The notes below the pieces were generated by a model. It was given only the letters and a program-made list of their open reading frames with translations. It was not told the DNA's origin and did no database searches. Below, piece by piece: positions 1 through 5,674 of a stretch of 8,268 nucleotides of DNA; within the stretch, counting starts at the first letter, position 1; each line of letters begins with the position of its first letter. Both the position numbers and the translations under genes were made by a program. The DNA lies in contig VGRA01000088.1 of assembly GCA_016875515.1 (NCBI GenBank), forward strand, positions 1 through 8,268, in the 5' to 3' direction. The stretch is from Deltaproteobacteria bacterium (GTDB taxonomy: Bacteria; Myxococcota; Myxococcia; Myxococcales; Myxococcaceae).

Positions 1-2
1 GA

Positions 3-518
3 ATGAAGACGTTCGTTTGGGTTGCGGCACTGGGGTTGTTTCCGCTGGCGGCATCCGCGGCGGGAGAGAAGGGGGAGACCTCCCAGGTCATCCCCCTGCA
101 GACGCGCGAGGTCATCGAGCGGCTCAAGATGATGCGGGCGCAGCTGCTATTGGACCAGGAGTATAACCGCCTGCTCGAGGCGCAGGTGGAGCGCGCGGAG
201 CTGGAGTCCAAGCTGGCCGGGCTGAAGGGCAACGGCGCGGTGGCGGAGATGCGGGGCTCGCAGACCGCCTCGGACACGCCGGTGGCCGCGCCGGCGCGCC
301 GGGTGGCCCCGCCGCCGCGGCTGGGGTCTGCCGCGGACCAGCTCGTCGTGAAGGCGCTGACGACGGCGCCGTTCAAGGAGGCCATCGTCACCTACAAGGG
401 GCGGGTCTACACGGTGCGCCCGGGGGACAAGCTGGGTGACATTGAAATCCGAGACATCACGGACGCCGGCGTGGTGACGGCCGGCAACGGGCGGTCCGCG
501 GTCATCGTGGGGCAGTAG
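3..518 (+). CDS. PilP-like type IV pilus / type II secretion periplasmic protein
   Basis: This is a 171-residue exported protein that probably links the inner-membrane assembly platform of a type IV filament system to its outer-membrane secretin. Residues 1-19 form a signal peptide: Lys2, a hydrophobic core, and an ASA cleavage site before Ala20. Residues about 34-75 form a charged heptad-rich helix that looks like a coiled coil. Residues 85-110 are an Ala/Pro/Arg-rich flexible linker. Residues about 115-171 read as the small beta domain of PilP/GspC proteins, with a 'YKGRVYTVRPGDKLGDIEI' pattern followed by a 'V..AGNGRSAVIVG' strand. The signal-coil-linker-domain layout and small size fit R64-type PilP better than the T4aP PilP lipoprotein, because there is no lipobox cysteine. 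An ATPase gene follows after 31 bp, and the two are probably co-transcribed. Only two bases precede the ATG, so its ribosome site cannot be seen; the start rests on the signal peptide. The family call is moderately sure and the exact subtype is inference. Confidence 0.68.
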   Translation: MKTFVWVAALGLFPLAASAAGEKGETSQVIPLQTREVIERLKMMRAQLLLDQEYNRLLEAQVERAELESKLAGLKGNGAVAEMRGSQTASDTPVAAPARRVAPPPRLGSAADQLVVKALTTAPFKEAIVTYKGRVYTVRPGDKLGDIEIRDITDAGVVTAGNGRSAVIVGQ

Positions 519-549
519 GTCAGTCAAGGGACCGGAGAGGGCGCGCGCC

Positions 550-2277
550 ATGGCCAACACCCAGGACCTGATGAAGGGGCTCCCGCCGGCGGCAGGCCAC
601 AACCGGCTGGGCGAGATGCTCATCGCCGCCGGGCTGCTGAACCGGCAGAAGCTGGACCAGGCGCTGAGCATGGCCAAGCGCACCGGGGACCGGCTCGGTG
701 ACGTGCTCATCAAGTCCGGCTTTGCCCGGCCGGAAGAGGTGGCCAAGGCCCTCGCGGCGCAGTTCCGCATTGAGTACCTGTCGGCCCGGCAGCTCTCCAC
801 GTCCATGGTGGACCGCGAGGCGGTCTTGGCGGTGGGCATCAAGCTGCTGGAGGAGAAGAAGCTCCTCCCGGTCATCCACAACGGGCAGCAGGTGCTGCTG
901 CTCTCGGACCCGCTGGACACCGTGGCCACGGATCAGGTGGAGGCGGTGCTGGGCAAGCGCCCCTACGCCCTGTCCACCGGCACCGCGGTGGAGATGATTC
1001 TCCAGATCCTCGCGTTCGAGACGGTGGACGCGGACAAGATCATCGAGAGCGCGCGGGACAGCATTGAGTCCGGCGAGGTCAAGACGCTCTTCCAGTACGT
1101 GCTGGGCAAGGCGGTGCTGGAGCGGGCCTCCGACGTCCACATCGAGCCCACGGGCGTGACCACGGTGGTGCGCTACCGCATTGACGGCGAGCTGAAGACG
1201 GCGCTGTCGCTGCCGCGGTCCCGCCACGAGAACCTGACCAACGTCATCTTCGGCATGGCGGGGGTGGACCTCTCGGACTTCAGCCGCCTGCACGACGGCC
1301 GCTTCTCCTTCAATTTCGCCGGTCGCCGCCTGGACATCCGCTTCGCGTGCAGCCCGTCCGTAGAGGGGCCCATGATGGTGCTCCGCATCCTGGACGACAC
1401 GCGGTCGCTCGCGAGCCTGGAGGAGCTGGGGTACACCAAGCGCAACCTCAACACCATCAACCAGCTCATGCGGTACCCGTACGGGCTGTTCCTGGTGGTG
1501 GGGCCCACGGGCTCCGGCAAGACGACCACGCTGTTCTCCTGCCTGTCCCGCCTCAACGACGGCACCACGAAAATCCTCACGGTGGAGGACCCGGTGGAAA
1601 TCCGGATTGCCTCCATCCAGCAGATCCAGGTGAACGAGAAGGCGGACGTGACGTTCGCGCGCACGGTGCGCGCCTTCCTGCGCCAGGACCCGGACGTCAT
1701 CCTGGTGGGCGAGATGCGTGACGAGGAGACGGCGCGCGAGGCGTTCCGCGCCGCCAACACCGGCCACATGGTGCTCTCCACGCTGCACGCCAACACCGCG
1801 GTGGAGGCGGTGGGCCGCCTGTTCGACCTGGGGATGGACCCGTACCAGATCTCCGTCACGCTGCTGGGCACGTTGTCTCAGCGGCTGATGCGCAAGCTGT
1901 GCCCCAACTGCAAGCGCAAGTCGACGCTGGACCCCACGCTTCTGGACCCGCTGCTGGCGGAGAACGTGTTCGGGGCGGGGCGGGTGCCCACCAAGCCCAT
2001 CGAGGTGTTCGAGCAGGGCAAGGGCTGCGCCAACTGCACGGGCGGCAACGCCGGGCGCACGGTGGTGGCGGAGGTGCTGGCCCTGGACTCGGAGCTGCGC
2101 GAGCTGGTGTACCAGCGGTCCTCCAACGAGAAGATCGTCCAGTCCGCGCGCAAGCGGGGCTTCCGCACCATGATGGACAACGCGCTGTGGCTCGTCGTGA
2201 AGGGGCTGGTGTCTCGCCAGGAGGCGGAGACGGTGGTGGGCCCCATGACCATCCAGGCCAAGACGGCCGAGAAGTAA
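550..2277 (+). CDS. Type IV pilus / type II secretion assembly ATPase (PilB/GspE family) with MshEN domain
   Basis: This is a cytoplasmic hexameric ATPase that powers filament assembly, 575 residues long and complete for the PilB/GspE family. Residues 19-71 form an MshEN-type N-terminal domain with two 24-residue units, each beginning RLG. Residues about 175-310 are the N2 domain, with 'ASDVHIEP' at 193-200 and 'RYRIDGEL' at 208-215. The core has Walker A GPTGSGKTT (318-326), the Asp box TVEDPVE (344-350), Walker B 'DPDVILVGEMRD' (380-391) and the His box TGHMVLSTLHAN (404-415). A zinc tetracysteine motif follows: Cys451, Cys454, Cys493 and Cys496. Walker B reads GEMRD, as often seen in PilT, but the MshEN domain and tetracysteine place it with extension/assembly ATPases. 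The ATG at 550 has GGAGAGG about 9 bases upstream. Its partner would be the platform protein encoded at 2895. MshEN domains are known c-di-GMP receptors, so post-translational control by c-di-GMP is a reasonable inference. Whether the machine is a pilus or a secretion system cannot be decided here. Confidence 0.93.
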   Translation: MANTQDLMKGLPPAAGHNRLGEMLIAAGLLNRQKLDQALSMAKRTGDRLGDVLIKSGFARPEEVAKALAAQFRIEYLSARQLSTSMVDREAVLAVGIKLLEEKKLLPVIHNGQQVLLLSDPLDTVATDQVEAVLGKRPYALSTGTAVEMILQILAFETVDADKIIESARDSIESGEVKTLFQYVLGKAVLERASDVHIEPTGVTTVVRYRIDGELKTALSLPRSRHENLTNVIFGMAGVDLSDFSRLHDGRFSFNFAGRRLDIRFACSPSVEGPMMVLRILDDTRSLASLEELGYTKRNLNTINQLMRYPYGLFLVVGPTGSGKTTTLFSCLSRLNDGTTKILTVEDPVEIRIASIQQIQVNEKADVTFARTVRAFLRQDPDVILVGEMRDEETAREAFRAANTGHMVLSTLHANTAVEAVGRLFDLGMDPYQISVTLLGTLSQRLMRKLCPNCKRKSTLDPTLLDPLLAENVFGAGRVPTKPIEVFEQGKGCANCTGGNAGRTVVAEVLALDSELRELVYQRSSNEKIVQSARKRGFRTMMDNALWLVVKGLVSRQEAETVVGPMTIQAKTAEK

Positions 2278-2286
2278 GCAACCGAC

Positions 2287-2291
2287 AGGAG
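2287..2291 (+). promoter_or_regulatory. Ribosome binding site that fixes the lipoprotein start
   Basis: AGGAG lies 6 bases before the ATG at 2298. The reading frame is open upstream to 1899, inside the ATPase gene, so this site and the lipoprotein signal directly after the ATG are what select 2298 as the true start. Confidence 0.75.
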
Positions 2292-2297
2292 AACCCC

Positions 2298-2867
2298 ATG
2301 ACCCAGCGACTCGCCGCCTTGCTGTCTGCCGCCGCCCTGCTGTCCGGGTGCAACCAGTTCGTCACCCCGAGGGTGGCCTGCTACGGGGTCAACCCCACGA
2401 CGCGCACGGCCAACACGGTGCCGGACGTGCCCCTGCGGGCAGACATCCAGCTGACCGCGCCGCGGGCGGGCGTGGGCTGCGCCTTCCCGGAGGTGGTGGA
2501 CTTCACCCTGACGCGCGCCCCGGAGATGGACCCGCAGTGGGCCGCGTCCAACGGTAACCCCTCCCCCAATGACCTGGCCTATGCCCCGGTGGTCATCAAC
2601 CGCGGCTCGGCGGCGGCCAGCCTCTGCAAGGGCGTGGACTGCGATCCCACCCAGGCCTCGGTGGACACCACGCTGAGCAGCTCCGGGGCCATGGTCTACC
2701 GCGTGCGGCTGAACCTGGACGCGCTGGGGGTGCTGGTGGGCCCCGGCGGCACCGCGGCGGCGGAAGGGGCGGCGCTGACGGAGGTGTACGGCCCCGGGAA
2801 TGCCTGCCCGGTGAACTTCAAGGTCACCACCGGCTGCGCGCAGGCGCTGCAGACGACGACCAACTAG
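2298..2867 (+). CDS. Cysteine-rich putative lipoprotein in the pilus operon
   Basis: This is a 189-residue protein that I do not recognise by family. Residues 1-17 are a lipoprotein signal peptide with lipobox LSGC, so the mature protein would start at lipidated Cys18. The next residue is Asn, not Asp, which in E. coli rules would direct it to the outer membrane. The mature part has six further cysteines (28, 61, 110, 115, 170, 180), which suggests up to three disulfides in a periplasm-facing fold. It has no transmembrane segment after the signal and ends in a Thr/Asn tail. It lies 20 bp after the ATPase gene and 27 bp before the platform gene, so it is probably co-expressed with the filament machinery. 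Possible roles are a pilotin-like helper for the secretin, an outer-membrane or surface accessory, or a cargo protein. The sequence does not decide among these. The start is set by AGGAG plus the signal peptide. Confidence 0.8.
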   Translation: MTQRLAALLSAAALLSGCNQFVTPRVACYGVNPTTRTANTVPDVPLRADIQLTAPRAGVGCAFPEVVDFTLTRAPEMDPQWAASNGNPSPNDLAYAPVVINRGSAAASLCKGVDCDPTQASVDTTLSSSGAMVYRVRLNLDALGVLVGPGGTAAAEGAALTEVYGPGNACPVNFKVTTGCAQALQTTTN

Positions 2868-2894
2868 CTGCCCCCCGACCGAGGCCCACGCGCC

Positions 2895-4079
2895 ATGCTC
2901 TACCGTTACCAGGCCATTGGGCGTTCCGGGCGCTACGTGTCCGGCTCAGCCGCCGCGGGCTCCATTGGGGAGTTGCGGATGGACCTCGCGCGGGGCGGGC
3001 TGTCGCTCGTGGAGGCGCGGGTGGACGTGGCGGGGCAGTTGCTGGCGGCGCTCAAGCCGCGGAACCTGCCGCGCGACGTGATGATTGACATGTTCGGCTT
3101 CCTGCGAGGACTGCTGGGCATGGGCATTGACATGAACACGGCCTGGAATTCCGTGGCCGAGGCCCTGCCCAACCAGCTCGCCAAGGAGACCTGCTCCATG
3201 GTGACGCACGCCGTGCAGCAGGGCCACTCGCTGCACGAGTCCATGAGCCGGGCCGGGGTGTTTCCCCCCATGGTGCTCGGCAACGTGAAGGCGGGGGAGC
3301 AGTCCGGCACGCTGGAGAAGGTGTTCGAGTCACTGGAGGAGCACTACCGGCAGGAGCAGGTCCTGATGCAGCAGGTGATGAAGGCCACCATGTACCCGGC
3401 CATCTCCCTGGGCGTGCTCTTCATGGTGGGCGTGGGCCTGCTGGCGGGCGTGGTGCCGCAGCTCAAGGGCATCTTCCCGCCCAACCCGCCGCTGCCCACG
3501 AAGATCCTCCTCTTCCTGTCCGACGGCGTGGTGGACTACTGGTGGACCATCCCGGGCTTCATTGGCGCGGTGGCGTTCATCTGGTGGCGGATGCCGGACG
3601 GGACCAAGGCGCGGGTGTGGGAGGTGTTCTACCGTTTGCCCATCCTGGGGCCGGTGCTGAAGAACGTGGCGCTCACCAACGTGTTCCAGAACATGTCCCT
3701 GATGCTGGGGGCGGGCATGACGCTCACCACGGCGCTGGACGTGGCCATCAGCTCCGTCACTTCTCGCGCGGTGAAGGTGCGGCTGGAGTCCATCCTGCAG
3801 TCCATCCAGCGCGGCGGGACGTTCTCGGAGGGGTTCCAGGACCCGTTCTTCCCGCCCATGGCCGCGGGCGTGCTGCGCCAGGGCGAGATGATGGGCAAGC
3901 TGGACCAGTACCTCACGCGCCTGTCCACCTTCCTGCGGGACCGCACCCAGCAGCGGCTGCAGACGGTGGCCACGCTGATTGAGCCCATCCTGCTGCTGGT
4001 GGGCGGCGGGATGCTGATGATCCTGGCCATTGGTATCTTCGGACCCATCTACGGCAGCATGAAGAACGGCGGCCGGTAG
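2895..4079 (+). CDS. Inner-membrane platform protein of a type IV filament system (PilC/GspF/R64-PilR family)
   Basis: This 394-residue polytopic inner-membrane protein would form the platform on which the ATPase acts to extract and add pilin subunits. It has the usual family layout. A short N-terminal segment (residues 1-45) with 'YRYQAIGRSG' precedes the first T2SSF cytoplasmic domain (about 65-165), which contains 'FPPMVLGNVKAGEQSGTLEKVF' around 123-144. Membrane helices lie near 168-190 and 213-231. The second T2SSF domain (about 247-350) carries 'LMLGAGMTLTTAL' and a repeat of the Gly-Glu-x-x-Gly pattern at 330-334 (GEMMG). A last helix spans 360-384 after 'IEPILLL'. Length and topology are typical and no part seems missing. 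The ATG at 2895 has only a weak GAGG 10 bases upstream. Position after the ATPase supports the same operon. The family assignment is firm; the choice between pilus and type II secretion is not. Confidence 0.92.
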   Translation: MLYRYQAIGRSGRYVSGSAAAGSIGELRMDLARGGLSLVEARVDVAGQLLAALKPRNLPRDVMIDMFGFLRGLLGMGIDMNTAWNSVAEALPNQLAKETCSMVTHAVQQGHSLHESMSRAGVFPPMVLGNVKAGEQSGTLEKVFESLEEHYRQEQVLMQQVMKATMYPAISLGVLFMVGVGLLAGVVPQLKGIFPPNPPLPTKILLFLSDGVVDYWWTIPGFIGAVAFIWWRMPDGTKARVWEVFYRLPILGPVLKNVALTNVFQNMSLMLGAGMTLTTALDVAISSVTSRAVKVRLESILQSIQRGGTFSEGFQDPFFPPMAAGVLRQGEMMGKLDQYLTRLSTFLRDRTQQRLQTVATLIEPILLLVGGGMLMILAIGIFGPIYGSMKNGGR

Positions 4080-4092
4080 GGCGGCCCACCGG
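4073..4092 (+). terminator. Hairpin over the stop codon of the platform gene (possible weak terminator)
   Basis: CCGGT (4073-4077) pairs with ACCGG (4088-4092), and GGG (4079-4081) pairs with CCC (4085-4087). There is one bulged A and a 3-base loop, and the stem includes the TAG stop. No T-tract follows, so this may be a 3'-end stabiliser or a chance GC-rich fold rather than a true intrinsic terminator. Confidence 0.25.
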
Positions 4093-4121
4093 ACATCCCT
4101 CCCGCTTGCGCCGAGCCGTTC

Positions 4122-4155
4122 CCGTCCCCGTCCCCACGTCCAGGGGAAGGGGCGG
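4122..4155 (+). terminator. GC-rich hairpin downstream of the pilus operon (candidate terminator)
   Basis: A CCG-T-CCCC-GT-CCCC arm (4122-4135) faces GGGG-AA-GGGG-CGG (4143-4155) across a 7-base loop. It makes two 4-bp G:C blocks, a T:A pair and a CCG/CGG base, interrupted by one mismatch and one bulged T. No T-run follows, so it is not a canonical intrinsic terminator. Its position about 45 bases after the last pilus gene makes a transcript-end role plausible. Confidence 0.35.
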
Positions 4156-4182
4156 ACTGCACACAGGGAAGGGCGGGACGTG

Positions 4183-4394
4183 ATGGCGTGCCGCGCGTTC
4201 GGTTTCGACTGATCGTTGCGCATCGCGGGGATACGGACGAGGTGGTTCGCGCTGCGGCGCAGCATTCCGTGGACCGGCACGGGGCCATCCCGGGGCAGGG
4301 GCTGGAGAGCACCCTGCGGGCCCGGCTCAACTACGAGGAGGGGCCGGCGCGGTCCCCGGAGGCGGGGACGCCGGGTGGGGCGGCACTCCGCTGA
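4183..4394 (+). pseudogene. Small DUF1059-family gene with an apparent one-base frameshift
   Basis: The frame starting at ATG 4183 encodes MACRAFGFD and then meets TGA at 4210-4212. From 4212 the neighbouring frame continues with IVAHRGDTDEVVRAAAQHS, then VDRHG and 'IPGQGLESTLRARLNYEE', to a TGA at 4392-4394. Restoring one base after position 4211 changes TGA to a TGN codon (Cys if C or T) and joins both parts into about 70 residues. The joined protein follows the DUF1059 pattern as I know it: Cys-Arg near the start, Gly-Phe-Asp-Cys, a Gly-Asp/Glu-Thr-Asp/Glu-Glu segment, and two spaced histidines ending in His-Gly. Third codon positions are GC-rich in both halves, as in real genes here. AGGGAAGGG (4165-4173) sits 9 bases before the ATG, and a GTG at 4180 is in the same frame. 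The function of this family is not established. The break may be a real mutation or a sequencing error; the downstream frame could also start at GTG 4188 as a 68-residue variant lacking the N-terminal cysteines. Confidence 0.5.
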
Positions 4395-4405
4395 GGCACG
4401 CTGAA

Positions 4406-4420
4406 TGTTGCACCGCAACA
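4406..4420. promoter_or_regulatory. Perfect palindrome upstream of phaZ, PhaR-like operator candidate
   Basis: TGTTGC (4406-4411) and GCAACA (4415-4420) are exact inverted repeats around a 3-base spacer ACC, centred 32 bases before the phaZ start codon. PhaR regulators of PHB metabolism in other proteobacteria bind TGC-rich palindromes with short spacers upstream of phasin and PHB genes, and this site has that form. The match in symmetry and in gene context supports a regulatory site. Naming PhaR as the binder is inference, and no phaR gene is in the window. Confidence 0.5.
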
Positions 4421-4436
4421 CAATCATGGCCATAGT
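4409..4436 (+). promoter_or_regulatory. Possible sigma70-type promoter for phaZ-bdhA
   Basis: TTGCAC (4409-4414) resembles a -35 box and CATAGT (4431-4436) a -10 box, with a 16-bp spacer. The -35 box would lie inside the palindrome at 4406-4420, so a bound repressor would block it. Transcription would begin near 4442-4445, giving little or no 5' leader. Both hexamers are imperfect and this was judged by eye. Confidence 0.3.
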
Positions 4437-4444
4437 GCCGGGCC

Positions 4445-5674
4445 ATGCTCTACCCGCTCCATGACCTCCAGCGCACCCTTTTCCGCCCCGTTTCACTCTG
4501 GGCACGGGCGGGGGCGGAGGCGCTCCAGGCGTGGCCGCTGCCGGGGGTGACCCCGCTGGCGGCGGGGTACGAATTGCTGCACCGCATGACGAAGGACTAC
4601 CCCCGGCCGGACTTCGGCGTCCGGGAGGTGGTGGCCCACGGGCGGACGGTGTCCGTGGTGGAGGAGGTGGTGGCCGAGCAGCCCTTCTGCCGGCTGGTCC
4701 GCTTCACCCGCCGCACCGAGGACGAGGTGACGGCGGCACGGCTGGGGCGGGACCACAAGCTGCTCCTGTGCGCGCCCCTGTCCGGCCACTTCGCCACGCT
4801 GCTGCGGGACACGGTGCGCTCGCTGCTCCAGGACTTCGACGTCTATGTGACGGACTGGAGGGACGCCCGGGAGGTGCCGCTTTCGGAGGGGACGTTCCAC
4901 CTGGACACCTACGTGGCCTACCTGCAGGGCTTCATCCGGTGCCTGGGGGCGGAGCGGCTGCACGTGGTGGCGGTGTGCCAGCCGGTGGTGCCCGCCCTGG
5001 CGGTGGTGTCCCTGCTGGCCTCGGCGGGGGAGCGGACCCCGCGCGCGCTGGTGCTGATGGGCGGTCCAGTGGACGGCCGCGAGGCCCCCACCGTGGTGAA
5101 CCGGCTGGCGGCAGACAGGCCGCTCACCTGGTTCGAGCAGAACCTGGTGCACACGGTGCCCGCGGGCCACCCGGGTGCTGGGCGGCGGGTGTACCCGGGC
5201 TTCCTCCAGCTCACGGCGTTCGTGGCCATGAACCCGCTGCGCCACGCGCAGTCCTACAAGGACTACTTCGTAGACCGCGCGCGGGGGCGGGACGGCGGCG
5301 CGCACGAGCGCTTCTACGACGGTTACAACGCGGTGCTGGACATGGACGCCGCGTACTACCTGGAGACGGTGGACGTGGTGTTCCAGCGCTTCCTGCTGGC
5401 CCGGGGCGAGTGGGCCGTGGCCGGCGTGCAGGTGAGGCCGCAGGACATCCGCCACACGGGGCTGCTGACGGTGGAGGGGGCGGAGGACGACATCTCCGGC
5501 CCCGGGCAGACGCGCGCCGCCCAGCGGTTGTGCAGCGGGGTGCCTGACGGGAAGAAGGCGCACCTGCTGGCGGAGGGGGTGGGCCACTACGGCATCTTCT
5601 CCGGCCACAAGTGGCGCGAGTCCGTGCACCCGCGCGTGCGGGACTTCCTGAAGGCGCAGGAGGTGGAGGCGTGA
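4445..5674 (+). CDS. phaZ: Intracellular polyhydroxybutyrate depolymerase
   Basis: This cytoplasmic, granule-associated thiol-type enzyme hydrolyses stored PHB to 3-hydroxybutyrate and short oligomers. The protein is 409 residues, normal for the intracellular PHB depolymerase family, with an alpha/beta-hydrolase fold. It has no signal peptide, which separates it from the secreted depolymerases. The nucleophile is Cys178 in HVVAVCQP (173-180), replacing the usual serine of a lipase box. The other triad members are Asp348 or Asp349 in VEGAEDDISGPGQTRAA (343-359) and His381 in EGVGHYGIFSG (377-387). The spacing agrees with Cys183/Asp355/His388 of the Ralstonia eutropha PhaZ1 enzyme. The N-terminus MLYPLHDLQR resembles the MLYQLYE-like start common in the family and supports ATG 4445. 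No good ribosome site precedes it, so a leaderless or near-leaderless transcript is possible. It overlaps the dehydrogenase gene by 4 bp, and together the two form a PHB-mobilising operon. The palindrome upstream suggests control by PHB status. Confidence 0.93.
   Translation: MLYPLHDLQRTLFRPVSLWARAGAEALQAWPLPGVTPLAAGYELLHRMTKDYPRPDFGVREVVAHGRTVSVVEEVVAEQPFCRLVRFTRRTEDEVTAARLGRDHKLLLCAPLSGHFATLLRDTVRSLLQDFDVYVTDWRDAREVPLSEGTFHLDTYVAYLQGFIRCLGAERLHVVAVCQPVVPALAVVSLLASAGERTPRALVLMGGPVDGREAPTVVNRLAADRPLTWFEQNLVHTVPAGHPGAGRRVYPGFLQLTAFVAMNPLRHAQSYKDYFVDRARGRDGGAHERFYDGYNAVLDMDAAYYLETVDVVFQRFLLARGEWAVAGVQVRPQDIRHTGLLTVEGAEDDISGPGQTRAAQRLCSGVPDGKKAHLLAEGVGHYGIFSGHKWRESVHPRVRDFLKAQEVEA

Noticed and set aside
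520..1788. Long minus-strand open frame of 422 codons opposite the ATPase gene
   Set aside because: It is rich in His, Arg, Gln and Ala as expected of the antisense of a high-GC gene, has no recognisable motif, and lies fully opposite a clear ATPase.
1899..2297. Upstream extension of the lipoprotein reading frame into the ATPase gene
   Set aside because: The extension is Gly/Ala/Arg-rich out-of-frame ATPase sequence. The lipoprotein signal and AGGAG site fix the start at 2298.
4204..4214. Programmed frameshift in the small DUF1059-like gene
   Set aside because: There is no X-XXY-YYZ slippery heptamer, and a -1 shift would give Leu instead of the cysteine the family expects. A missing base is simpler.
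4216..4404. Alternative 62-codon plus-strand frame in the gap
   Set aside because: The translation is mostly Arg, Gly and Pro, typical of an out-of-frame reading, while the overlapping frame from 4212 matches a known family.
3330..4505. Minus-strand open frame of 391 codons opposite the platform gene and the gap
   Set aside because: Composition is His/Arg/Gln-rich and it is antisense to a well-supported membrane protein. No family pattern or ribosome site supports it.
4493..5629. Minus-strand open frame of 378 codons opposite phaZ
   Set aside because: It is a mirror of a GC-biased gene with catalytic residues on the other strand, and its low-complexity composition shows no domain.
5611..5670. 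Upstream extension of the bdhA frame
   Set aside because: The added residues are shadow translation of the phaZ end. GTG 5671 has AGGAGG and gives the normal N-terminus of the family.
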